DNA of 64,000 nucleotides from Paramesorhizobium salinisoli (lineage in GTDB: Bacteria > Pseudomonadota > Alphaproteobacteria > Rhizobiales > Rhizobiaceae), in assembly GCF_003335045.1 (NCBI RefSeq), contig NZ_QOZG01000003.1, positions 248,001 to 312,000 on the forward strand, in the 5' to 3' direction. Within the stretch, counting starts at the first letter, position 1, and each line of letters opens with the position of its first letter. The position numbers and the translations under genes are program-made. This document shows positions 24,164-31,502 of this stretch, piece by piece. The notes under the pieces were generated by a model. The model worked only from the letters and a program-made list of their open reading frames with translations, was not told where the DNA came from and did no database searches.

Positions 24164-26383
24164 ATGAGCAACATTTCAAAAAGATTCTGGTTAGGCTGCG
24201 CGGCAGTCGGCGCGTTGAACGCATCCATGATGACAAGCGCTGCAGCACAGGAGGCGGACCAGCAGGCGCCGATCGAGCTCAAGCCGATTGTCGTCGAAGG
24301 GGCGAAGAAAACCGGTATCGACACGCCCACCGTGCTGACGGAGAGGGTAACCCGTGCGGATTTGCAGGAGCGGCAGGTCGATCGCATCGAGGATATCGGG
24401 CGTCTCGATCCCGGCATCAACTACAACCGTACCAGCGACAGCATCAATATCCGCGGCCTTGGTGACAACCGTGTCCTGACGACCATCGACGGAATCAGGG
24501 TGCCATGGCTCGACGATGGCGCGCGCGGTGTGAAAGGCGGCATCTCCAGCATCGATTTCGATACGCTGTCGACGCTCGACATCATCCAGGGAGCAGATTC
24601 CAGCCTGTTCGGCTCGGGCGCGCTCGGCGGCGTAATCTCATTGCGCACGCTCAACCCTGAGGATTTGCTGACGGAGGGCAAAAACTGGGGCAGCTTGACC
24701 AAGGGCTCCTATGACAGCGCCGACAGAAGTTGGAACATCAATCAGGCACTCGCCGCTCGGGCGAACAACACCTATGTCCTTTTCCAGGGTGGCTATCGCG
24801 CCGGCAAGGAACGCGAGAACATGGGCGACATCGGCGGCTTCGGCGTCACCCGCACCGAAAAGAACCTGGCCGAATACGACCAGAACAATCTGTTGTTCAA
24901 ACTGCATCAGCATGTCGACGGCGGACACCGCTTCGGATTTACGGCGGAGCGGTTCGACCTCGATCGGGACATCCACAAGCTCGATGCCTCTTCTTTTCCT
25001 ATGGATGGTCCAAGAGCGACATACTGGCCTGGAACGTACTGGGAAACGAAAACGCGCAAGCGTGAGCGGATCTCGGCGACCTATGATTACGACGGCACAG
25101 GCGACGCCTGGCTCGATCAGGCTTCCGCGATTCTCTATTGGCAGCGTCTGACGCAGGGCGACGATATAAGCGCGATACGCCGCACATATCCCGTGGGCAA
25201 CTATCGCCGCGACAATACGATGGAGGAGACAGATGTCGGCATCAACGCTACGGGCCTGAAGGCGGTCGAGCTAGGTGCCTATAGCCATACCTTCAAATTT
25301 GGAATCGACGGATATCTCAGCACGGTGAAGCAGAAGGCGCTGGGCGAGGACAACTGCATTGGTCCAAACGATCCCCGTTGCGCCTTCCTGCATACCAACC
25401 AGGCTGAAATGCCTGAGGTTGAGGGTGGGACTCTGGGCCTGTTCGTGGAGGACCAGATCGCCCTTTATGACGACCGCCTGCGCATCACGCCGGGACTGCG
25501 TTTCGATTGGTATGAGCGCAATCCTCAGAAAACACCGCTTTTTGAAGAGAACCCCAACTTCCGGGGCTATCCCGCTGATTCCAGCGATTCACGCTTCTCG
25601 CCCAAGCTGCGAGCCGAATGGGACGCCACCGAAAATGTCGTGCTCTATGCGCAATGGGCACAAGCCTTCCGCGCGCCGAGTTCGACGGAACTCTACATGA
25701 CCTATGGCGGCCCTGGAACCTATCTCAATATCGGCAATCCGGATCTGAAGCCAGAAACCAGCAATGGATTCGATATCGGCGCGAAATTCGGCGACGACCG
25801 GTTCGGCGGATCGGTCAGCATTTACAACAATTATTATAAGAACTTCATCGACAATGTCAGCGTGACCGCCGCCGAAGCCGGTGTGCCGCCCGGCATGTTC
25901 CCGATGGGCATCACCCGATATGTCAACCGCGCCCATGTGCAGATCTATGGCGCGGAAGCCAAGGCGCATTACGCCTTCTCGAACGGTTGGAAGACCTGGG
26001 GTGGGATTGCCTTCGCACAGGGCAAGGATACGGACGCGGACGTATATCTGAACTCCATCCCGGCGCTGAAGGGCATTGTAGGCGTCGGCTATGCGACCGA
26101 GACCTGGGGAACGGATTTCTCGATGACCGCGGCGGCGGCACGCAACAAGGTCGAGAACCCGAGCTCCGATTATAACAAGACACCCGGCTACACGCTTTTC
26201 GATGTCACGGGCTGGTGGGAACCGGAACAGTTGAAGGGCATGCGCATCCAGGCGGGCGTCTACAATATCTTCGACAGGAAATATTGGAACGCACTCGATA
26301 TCCCAGACAGCGGCTCGGTACCCAAGGACTATTTCACCGAGCCGGGCCGCACATTCAAAATCTCCATGACGCAGCGGTTCTAG
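24164..26383 (+). CDS. TonB-dependent heme/hemoglobin receptor (HmuR/BhuA/HutA-like)
   Basis: The 739-residue precursor has a signal peptide (FWLGCAAVGALNASMMTSAAAQ), a candidate TonB box (LKPIVVEG), a plug domain (NIRGLGDNRVLTTIDGIR, GADSSLFGSGALGGVI) and a 22-strand-type barrel ending in the aromatic FKISMTQRF. The heme-receptor boxes FRAP (502-505) and NPDL (525-528, usually NPNL) are present. It should bring heme across the outer membrane with energy from TonB, which is not encoded here. AGGTGGGG precedes the ATG. No histidine lies between the FRAP and NPDL boxes, unlike classical heme receptors. The hmuPSTUV genes follow. Confidence 0.92.
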   Translation: MSNISKRFWLGCAAVGALNASMMTSAAAQEADQQAPIELKPIVVEGAKKTGIDTPTVLTERVTRADLQERQVDRIEDIGRLDPGINYNRTSDSINIRGLGDNRVLTTIDGIRVPWLDDGARGVKGGISSIDFDTLSTLDIIQGADSSLFGSGALGGVISLRTLNPEDLLTEGKNWGSLTKGSYDSADRSWNINQALAARANNTYVLFQGGYRAGKERENMGDIGGFGVTRTEKNLAEYDQNNLLFKLHQHVDGGHRFGFTAERFDLDRDIHKLDASSFPMDGPRATYWPGTYWETKTRKRERISATYDYDGTGDAWLDQASAILYWQRLTQGDDISAIRRTYPVGNYRRDNTMEETDVGINATGLKAVELGAYSHTFKFGIDGYLSTVKQKALGEDNCIGPNDPRCAFLHTNQAEMPEVEGGTLGLFVEDQIALYDDRLRITPGLRFDWYERNPQKTPLFEENPNFRGYPADSSDSRFSPKLRAEWDATENVVLYAQWAQAFRAPSSTELYMTYGGPGTYLNIGNPDLKPETSNGFDIGAKFGDDRFGGSVSIYNNYYKNFIDNVSVTAAEAGVPPGMFPMGITRYVNRAHVQIYGAEAKAHYAFSNGWKTWGGIAFAQGKDTDADVYLNSIPALKGIVGVGYATETWGTDFSMTAAAARNKVENPSSDYNKTPGYTLFDVTGWWEPEQLKGMRIQAGVYNIFDRKYWNALDIPDSGSVPKDYFTEPGRTFKISMTQRF

Positions 26384-26452
26384 ACCCGTAACCGGCCGCA
26401 CGCGCATCCATAAAAGTTGAAAAAACTCTTCTATTGCGCAGGCGTGAAAAGG

Positions 26453-26467
26453 TGATAATTTTACTCA
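26453..26467. promoter_or_regulatory. RirA-type iron-responsive operator (IRO) before hmuP
   Basis: TGATAATTTTACTCA matches TGA-N9-TCA exactly. It lies 62 bases upstream of the hmuP ATG and overlaps a weak -10-like TAATTT with TTGCGC 16 bases before it. This suggests that hmuPSTUV has its own iron-controlled promoter besides read-through from the receptor gene. Confidence 0.6.
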
Positions 26468-26477
26468 ACAATAGGGT

Positions 26478-26505
26478 CGGGCGCCCGGTGCAGCCGGTGC
26501 GCCCG
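26478..26505 (+). promoter_or_regulatory. Strong hairpin between receptor gene and hmuP
   Basis: CGGGCGCCCGG pairs with CCGG-T-GCGCCCG around the loop TGCAG, giving an 11-base-pair stem with one bulged T. No T-tract follows, so it is not a simple terminator. It may protect the receptor mRNA 3' end or shape the hmuP leader, whose ribosome binding site starts about ten bases later. Confidence 0.55.
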
Positions 26506-26528
26506 TCTCAGACGGAAAGGGGTGCGCA

Positions 26529-26768
26529 ATGAACAGACGCAGTTTCATCGATATGAAGGTTCAGTTGCCGCGCGGGGCCGGATCATCCTCCGGCTCGATC
26601 GCCGCGTCAGCGCCATATGCAGAACCGCACAACCGGGTGCAGCACCCGATGAAAACCTATGGCAGCGGCGAGCTCTTCGACGGTTCCACCGAAGTGGGCA
26701 TCGAGCATGCCGGGGCGCTTTACCGTCTCAAGATCACCCGTCAGGGCAAACTCATTCTGAATAAATAG
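26529..26768 (+). CDS. hmuP: Hemin uptake protein HemP/HmuP
   Basis: The 79-residue protein ends with the HemP family signature: IEHAGALYRLKITRQGKLIL, in the last 25 residues. The N-terminal half is low in conserved features. In rhizobia and Bradyrhizobium HmuP is needed for expression of heme uptake genes and acts as a co-activator with Irr at the receptor promoter. AAAGGGG lies about 7 bases before the ATG at 26529. It precedes hmuS by 22 bases in the same operon. Confidence 0.9.
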   Translation: MNRRSFIDMKVQLPRGAGSSSGSIAASAPYAEPHNRVQHPMKTYGSGELFDGSTEVGIEHAGALYRLKITRQGKLILNK

Positions 26769-26790
26769 CTGAATAGACAGGCGACATGAC

Positions 26791-27849
26791 ATGACTGGTA
26801 TTTCCAAGCCTTCCCCCCAGGAAATTCTGCGCGCGCGCGCCGAAAATCCGAAACTGCGTGAACGCGAGTTCGCCCAGCTCCTGAACATATCCGAAGCCGA
26901 CTATGTCGCCGCCCAATGCGGTGACGCCGTTATGCGCATCCGGCCTGACGTCGATGCGCTGCTGGGCGGCATTGGCGCGGTCGGTGAAGTGATGGCGCTG
27001 ACCCGCAATGAAAGTGCCGTGCACGAGAAAATCGGCGTCTATGACAAGATCGTGCAGGGCAACCGCGCGGCGATGGTGCTTGGCGCACAGATCGACCTGC
27101 GCATTTTCCCGAATGCATGGAAGCATGGTTTTGCGGTTGAAAAACGCGACGGCGACGATGTGCGCCGCAGCCTGCAGTTCTTTGATGAAGCGGGTGAGGC
27201 CGTCCACAAGATCCACTTGCGCACGCAATCCGATCTCGATGCATATCGAACTTTGGTCGAGACGATGCGCTCCGACGACCAGTCGCGAACGATCGAGACG
27301 GTTGCGCCGGGCGCCAGGGAGGTGCTGGACGGCATCGAGCAACTCGATCGCGACGATTTCCGCCATCGCTGGAGCCAGATGACCGATGTGCACCAGTTCG
27401 CCGGCCTCCTGCGCGATTTCAAGCTGGACAGACAACAGGCGCTCAATGTGATCGGCGAGGAATATGCCTGGCACCTCGATACGCAGGCGGTCGGCGCTAT
27501 GATGAGTCATGCAGCGCAAACCGCGCTTCCGATCATGTGCTTTGTCGGAAATCGCGGCTGTATCCAGATCCATTCCGGACCGATCAGCGAACTGAAGACG
27601 ATGGGACCGTGGCTCAACGTGCTCGACCCGACATTCCATCTTCACCTGCGCGCCGATCATATCCACGAGGTCTGGGCTGTCCGCAAGCCGACCAAGGACG
27701 GCCATGTGACGTCGCTGGAAGCCTATGATGCAAACCACGAGATGATCATCCAGTTCTTCGGCAAGAGGCATGAAGGGCAGGGTGAGCGGGAAGACTGGCG
27801 TTTCCTGATCGAGAACCTGCCGCGCGTGCGCCAATCGACGGCCGCCTGA
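26791..27849 (+). CDS. hmuS: Hemin-degrading/trafficking factor HmuS
   Basis: The 352-residue protein belongs to the HemS/HmuS/ChuX family, made of two similar halves that bind heme in the cytoplasm. Recognisable stretches are ENPKLREREFAQLLNISEAD, the MALTRNESAVHEKIGVY segment, and in the second half WSQMTDVHQFAGLLRDF and VGNRGCIQIHSGPI. HmuS proteins pass heme on or break it down in a reductant-dependent reaction. It is notable that an IsdG-type enzyme is also encoded in this locus. The stop codon is directly followed by in-frame ATGs of hmuT. Confidence 0.93.
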   Translation: MTGISKPSPQEILRARAENPKLREREFAQLLNISEADYVAAQCGDAVMRIRPDVDALLGGIGAVGEVMALTRNESAVHEKIGVYDKIVQGNRAAMVLGAQIDLRIFPNAWKHGFAVEKRDGDDVRRSLQFFDEAGEAVHKIHLRTQSDLDAYRTLVETMRSDDQSRTIETVAPGAREVLDGIEQLDRDDFRHRWSQMTDVHQFAGLLRDFKLDRQQALNVIGEEYAWHLDTQAVGAMMSHAAQTALPIMCFVGNRGCIQIHSGPISELKTMGPWLNVLDPTFHLHLRADHIHEVWAVRKPTKDGHVTSLEAYDANHEMIIQFFGKRHEGQGEREDWRFLIENLPRVRQSTAA

Positions 27850-27873
27850 ATGGCACCTGGAAGGAACAGACTG

Positions 27874-28800
27874 ATGGACAAGGGATTGCACCGCCTGGCT
27901 GGCATATCCATGAGGGCAGGGCGGGCCGCGCTGCTGTTCTCGATGCTTGCCATGGCCGTTTCCTCTGCCACTACCACGTCAGCGCTGGCGGAGGAGACCA
28001 CCCGTATCGAGGATAGTTCGAGATTGATTTCCATCGGCGGATCGCTGACGGAAATCGTCTACGCGCTCGGCGAAGAGAAGCGTCTCGTGGCGCGTGATTC
28101 CACGAGCCTCTATCCACCCGAAGCAGGCAAACTTCCCGATGTCGGCTATATGCGAGCCCTGTCGCCGGAGGGCGTCCTTTCCGTCAATCCATCGGGAATT
28201 CTCCTTCTGGAGGGCAGCGGGCCGCGCGAAGCGCTCGATGTCCTGAAGAAGGCCAGCGTTCCCATGGTCGTCGTGCCGGAGCGCTTTACCGGCCAGGGCG
28301 TGCTCGACAAGATCCACGGCGTCGGCAAGGCGCTCGGCATCCAGGACAAGGCGGACAAGCTCGCCGCGTCCGTGGGCGCTGATCTGGCCGCCGCCGAGAA
28401 GGCTGCGTCCTCGGTCAAGGAGCGCAAACGCATCCTGTTCATCTTGTCCATGCAGGGCGATCGCATCATGGCCTCGGGCAAGAACACCGCCGCGAACGGC
28501 ATTATCGAGCTTGCCGGCGGCGTGAATGCCATCGATGGCTACGAGGGCTACAAGCAATTGACCGACGAAGCGATCGGCAAGGCTGCGCCCGATGTGATCC
28601 TGATGATGGACCGCGGCGGCAATCATGCGGTCAGCCCCGAGCAGATATTCGGCAATCCGGCCTTCGCCGGCACGCCTGTGGCCAGGACGAAGAAGCTGGT
28701 GCGGATGGATGCGCTCTATCTCCTGGGCTTCGGTCCGCGCACGGCCAAGGCGGCGCATGATCTCTCGGTGGCGCTCTACGGCGACGCCGCAGAGCATTGA
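27874..28800 (+). CDS. hmuT: Heme ABC transporter periplasmic binding protein HmuT
   Basis: The 308-residue precursor has a signal peptide ending near TTTSALAEE and the TroA/FecB-like fold of heme-binding proteins (ISIGGSLTEIVYALGEEKRLV, GYMRALSPEGVLSVNPSGIL, GFGPRTAKAAHDL). It should carry heme through the periplasm to HmuUV. I start it at the ATG at 27874, which has GGAAGGAA 8 bases upstream; an ATG at 27850, touching the hmuS stop, would add 8 residues before the signal peptide. The stop overlaps the TTG that opens the hmuU frame. Confidence 0.92.
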   Translation: MDKGLHRLAGISMRAGRAALLFSMLAMAVSSATTTSALAEETTRIEDSSRLISIGGSLTEIVYALGEEKRLVARDSTSLYPPEAGKLPDVGYMRALSPEGVLSVNPSGILLLEGSGPREALDVLKKASVPMVVVPERFTGQGVLDKIHGVGKALGIQDKADKLAASVGADLAAAEKAASSVKERKRILFILSMQGDRIMASGKNTAANGIIELAGGVNAIDGYEGYKQLTDEAIGKAAPDVILMMDRGGNHAVSPEQIFGNPAFAGTPVARTKKLVRMDALYLLGFGPRTAKAAHDLSVALYGDAAEH

Positions 28801-28811
28801 GCCGCTTCGCC

Positions 28812-29915
28812 ATGCTCAAGAGAATGGAGTTCGCCGGTTCGTTCGCCGATGGAGGGGGGCAGGTGCGCGGCGACCGCTCAGGTGTCGCCCGCGCAGCGAT
28901 CGGCCTCCTCGCGGTACTGCTCCTCACGGTTATGCTCTTCAGCCTCACCGCCGGCGCATCCGATGCGTCGGCGTGGATGGTGGTCAAGCATTGGCTTTTC
29001 TCAGCGGTTTCGCCGGAGGAACTGTCACAGCGCGACCGCATCATCGTTCTGGAAATTCGCCTCCCGCGCATCATTCTCGGCGCGCTGATCGGTTCGGCGC
29101 TTGCAGTCTCGGGTGCCGTCCTGCAGGGGCTTTTCCGCAACCCGCTGGCTGATCCAGGTCTTGTCGGCGTATCGGCCGGGGCAAGCCTTGGTGCGGTCGG
29201 CACCATCGTTCTGGGTGGAACCATCCTCGCGCCTGTAGCCGCGCTTTTAAACATCTATACTCTGCCGATCATGGCATTTCTTGGCAGTCTGCTGACCACG
29301 TTCCTGCTTTATGGCATTGCCACGAGACGCGGCCAGACATCCGTTGCAACCATGCTTTTGGCGGGGATAGCAATTGCTGCATTGGCGGCAGCGCTGACGG
29401 GCGCTCTGATCTACATGGCAGATGACCAGCAATTGCGCGACCTGACATTCTGGTCGCTGGGCTCGCTTGCGGGCGCCACTTGGGCCAAGATCGGGGCCTC
29501 GGGATCGATCATCCTGCTGGCACTCGCAGCGGCGCCATTTCTGGCGCGCGGTCTCAACGGCCTATCGCTTGGCGAGGCATCGGCCAATCATCTGGGCATT
29601 CCCGTTCAGCGGTTGAAGAACGTCGCGATTGTCACGGTTGCTGCGGCGGTTGGCGCGTCCGTGGCGGTGAGCGGCGGCATCGGCTTTGTCGGCATCGTCG
29701 TGCCACATCTCCTGCGCCTGATGATCGGTCCGGACCATCGCTATCTCCTCCCGGCGTCGGCACTTCTCGGCGCCACGCTGTTGCTGCTGGCCGATGTGGT
29801 CAGCCGGACCATCGTCGCGCCCGCCGAACTGCCCATCGGCATCGTTACCGCCGCAGTCGGCGCTCCGTTCTTCCTGTGGGTTTTGCTGCGTCGGCGCGGA
29901 ATCCTCGATCTCTGA
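28812..29915 (+). CDS. hmuU: Heme ABC transporter permease HmuU
   Basis: This FecCD-family permease of about 367 residues has roughly nine membrane segments. It includes the conserved stretch IRLPRIILGALIGSALAVSGAVLQGLFRNPLADPGLVGVSAGA (given here as positions about 79-121) and GGIGFVGIVVPHLLRLMIGPDH near the end. It should form the inner-membrane heme channel with HmuV. The start is uncertain: a TTG at 28797 overlaps the hmuT stop, and ATGs at 28812 and 28824 follow; none has a strong ribosome binding site. I use the first ATG. Confidence 0.9.
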   Translation: MLKRMEFAGSFADGGGQVRGDRSGVARAAIGLLAVLLLTVMLFSLTAGASDASAWMVVKHWLFSAVSPEELSQRDRIIVLEIRLPRIILGALIGSALAVSGAVLQGLFRNPLADPGLVGVSAGASLGAVGTIVLGGTILAPVAALLNIYTLPIMAFLGSLLTTFLLYGIATRRGQTSVATMLLAGIAIAALAAALTGALIYMADDQQLRDLTFWSLGSLAGATWAKIGASGSIILLALAAAPFLARGLNGLSLGEASANHLGIPVQRLKNVAIVTVAAAVGASVAVSGGIGFVGIVVPHLLRLMIGPDHRYLLPASALLGATLLLLADVVSRTIVAPAELPIGIVTAAVGAPFFLWVLLRRRGILDL

Positions 29916-29926
29916 GGCCAATCGAC

Positions 29927-30718
29927 ATGATCAAAGCCGAAAATCTGTCCGTCGCCATTGGTAAAAAGCCGATTATCGAGAATGTCGATTTCACGGCCAG
30001 GCCGGGCGAACTGACGGCAATTGTCGGTCCGAACGGGTCCGGCAAGACGACGCTGCTACGTGCTCTTTCGGGCGAGCTACCCTCTGCTGGCCGTATCTCG
30101 ATCAATGGAAAGCAGTTTGAAGCACTGAAACCGTGGCAGATGGCGGCGCTACGCGCGGTGCTTCCCCAATCGACATCGCTCGCGTTTCCCTACACCGTGC
30201 GCGAAATCGTCCGGCTCGGCCTTACCAGCGGTTATTCCGGTGCCGGTTCCGGGGAGATCGAATCTCTGCCGGACCGCGCGCTGTCGATGGTCGATCTCGC
30301 AGGCTTTGGTGGACGGTTTTACCAGGAGTTGTCAGGCGGCGAGCAGCAGCGCGTCCAACTGGCCCGGGTGCTCTGCCAGGTCTGGCATCCGGTTCTGGAT
30401 GGCGAGCCGCGCTATCTCTTTCTCGACGAGCCGGTATCGAGTCTCGACATCAAGCACCAGTTGATCATCATGCGCATCGCCAGGAGCTTTGCTGAAAGCG
30501 GCGGGGGCGTGATCGCCATCCTCCACGATCTCAATCTCACGGCAATGTTTGCGGACAATGTCGTCATGATGCACCGCGGCCGGGTCGATGCGGCGGGAAA
30601 TCCGCGGGATATGCTATCGGATGATCGCATCCTGCGCGTTTATGAATGCGCCTTGAAGGTCGGCGTTCTGCCTCACGGCGGCACGCCTTTTATCCTGCCG
30701 CAATCTGCAGCGGTTTAG
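29927..30718 (+). CDS. hmuV: Heme ABC transporter ATPase HmuV
   Basis: The 263-residue ATPase has Walker A GPNGSGKTT, the ABC signature LSGGEQQR, Walker B YLFLDEPVSSLD and the switch histidine in ILHDLNLT. It should drive heme import through HmuU. Insertions between the signature and Walker B (CQVWHPVLDGEP) are typical of HmuV. The ATG at 29927 lies 11 bases after the hmuU stop, with TGAGG nearby as ribosome binding site. It is the last gene of the heme operon and is convergent with rirA. Confidence 0.93.
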   Translation: MIKAENLSVAIGKKPIIENVDFTARPGELTAIVGPNGSGKTTLLRALSGELPSAGRISINGKQFEALKPWQMAALRAVLPQSTSLAFPYTVREIVRLGLTSGYSGAGSGEIESLPDRALSMVDLAGFGGRFYQELSGGEQQRVQLARVLCQVWHPVLDGEPRYLFLDEPVSSLDIKHQLIIMRIARSFAESGGGVIAILHDLNLTAMFADNVVMMHRGRVDAAGNPRDMLSDDRILRVYECALKVGVLPHGGTPFILPQSAAV

Positions 30719-30744
30719 CGTAGCCAACGGGAAGGCTAACGCTA
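30716..30744. terminator. Hairpin between convergent hmuV and rirA
   Basis: TAGCGT-AGCC at 30716 can pair with GGCT-A-ACGCTA ending at 30744, giving a 10-base-pair stem with one bulge and an 8-base loop. It starts within the hmuV stop codon. It lacks a T-tract on either strand, so a role as a bidirectional terminator or mRNA end protector is only suggested. Confidence 0.4.
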
Positions 30745-30763
30745 CCCCTCTGGATGCAACCCC

Positions 30764-31225
30764 TTAGCCTGCGGCCAGTTGCGGCTGGAGTTCGTCGAGG
30801 CCGAGGAGCATTCGGACGTTCGGGCGCGCCTTGACCAGATCGGCGATGCTGTATTTCGCCAGAACCTCGAAGAAAGCGCCGAGCGCTTCACGCAGCGCCG
30901 AGTTGAGGGCGCAGCTGTCGATCAGCGGGCATTCCGCCGCATCGTTGTCGAAACATTCCGCCATGGCGAAGCTTTCCTCCGTCACGCGGACCACGTCGAA
31001 AATCGTAATGGCCGTGGCGGCCTTGCCGAGCCGCACCCCGCCATTGCGGCCGCGCACCGTCTGGACCAACCCATGTTCCACGAGCGGCTGAAGGATCTTG
31101 AAGAGAAACAGCTCAGAAACGGCATATGCCTTTGCGATGTCGGGCACGCGGCTGAGACGGCCTTCATTGGCGGCGCAATACATCAACATCCGGATTGCAT
31201 AATTGGTCTGGCGGGTAAGCCGCAT
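30764..31225 (-). CDS. rirA: Rhizobial iron regulator RirA (Rrf2 family)
   Basis: The 153-residue Rrf2-type repressor has the winged-helix N-terminus MRLTRQTNYAIRMLMYCAAN, the recognition region SELFLFKILQPL and VRGRNGGVRLG, and three cysteines at 91, 99 and 105 that match the [4Fe-4S] ligands of rhizobial RirA. With an intact cluster RirA represses iron uptake genes; cluster loss under iron shortage relieves it. I start it at the ATG at 31225; the open frame extends 14 codons further. It sits convergent to hmuPSTUV, which carries matching operator motifs. An Irr-type box lies 54 to 70 bases upstream of its start. Confidence 0.93.
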   Translation of the reverse strand: MRLTRQTNYAIRMLMYCAANEGRLSRVPDIAKAYAVSELFLFKILQPLVEHGLVQTVRGRNGGVRLGKAATAITIFDVVRVTEESFAMAECFDNDAAECPLIDSCALNSALREALGAFFEVLAKYSIADLVKARPNVRMLLGLDELQPQLAAG

Positions 31226-31278
31226 GGGATGATCCTTTTCTCTCGGAGCCTCCCGAAGGGGCGCCAAACTGAGCTCAG

Positions 31279-31295
31279 TTTAGAACTCTTCTGAA
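31279..31295 (-). promoter_or_regulatory. Irr-type ICE box upstream of rirA
   Basis: TTTAGAA-CTC-TTCTGAA matches the ICE consensus (TTTAGAA N3 TTCTAAA) in 13 of 14 half-site positions. It lies 54 to 70 bases upstream of the rirA ATG, where a bound Irr could repress rirA under iron shortage, as reported for Agrobacterium. Confidence 0.6.
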
Positions 31296-31301
31296 AATAT
31301 A

Positions 31302-31316
31302 TGAAGTCTTTTCTCA
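31302..31316. promoter_or_regulatory. Possible IRO next to the rirA ICE box
   Basis: TGAAGTCTTTTCTCA fits TGA-N9-TCA and lies seven bases beyond the ICE box. Its centre is pyrimidine-rich, unlike the AT-rich centres of the other two copies, so this one could be chance. If real, RirA would control its own gene. Confidence 0.3.
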
Positions 31317-31413
31317 TCTTTAAAGTCGATTAATGGCGTCTTTTTGCAGATCGCTAGCCAGAGGGGCTCGATGAATGGCCGCGCATCATGGGATCTGGCT
31401 TAACGTCACAAAA

Positions 31414-31446
31414 CTGCAAATAAACTGTTGTTCATCTGTCACATAG
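31414..31446 (+). promoter_or_regulatory. PhoB-type (Pho) box before ugpB
   Basis: Three consecutive 11-base units begin CTGCAAA, CTGTTGT and CTGTCAC, with AT-rich four-base spacers (TAAA, TCAT, ATAG). The last two form a good match to the Pho box (CTGTCAT-N4-CTGTCAT). A -10-like GATACT follows at 31451. This agrees with phosphate-starvation control of glycerol-3-phosphate uptake. Confidence 0.65.
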
Positions 31447-31502
31447 AACCGATACTGCCCTCAAGCGGCGCGCTCATGACGCCAGCAATAAGGGAGAGCA
31501 TT

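Noticed and set aside
24164-26383. Siderophore or vitamin B12 receptor instead of heme receptor
   Set aside because: The FRAP/NPDL boxes and the direct linkage to hmuPSTUV favour heme, even though the inter-box histidine is missing.
26752-27891. 379-codon open frame on the minus strand
   Set aside because: Antisense shadow of hmuS, which is clearly real by motifs.
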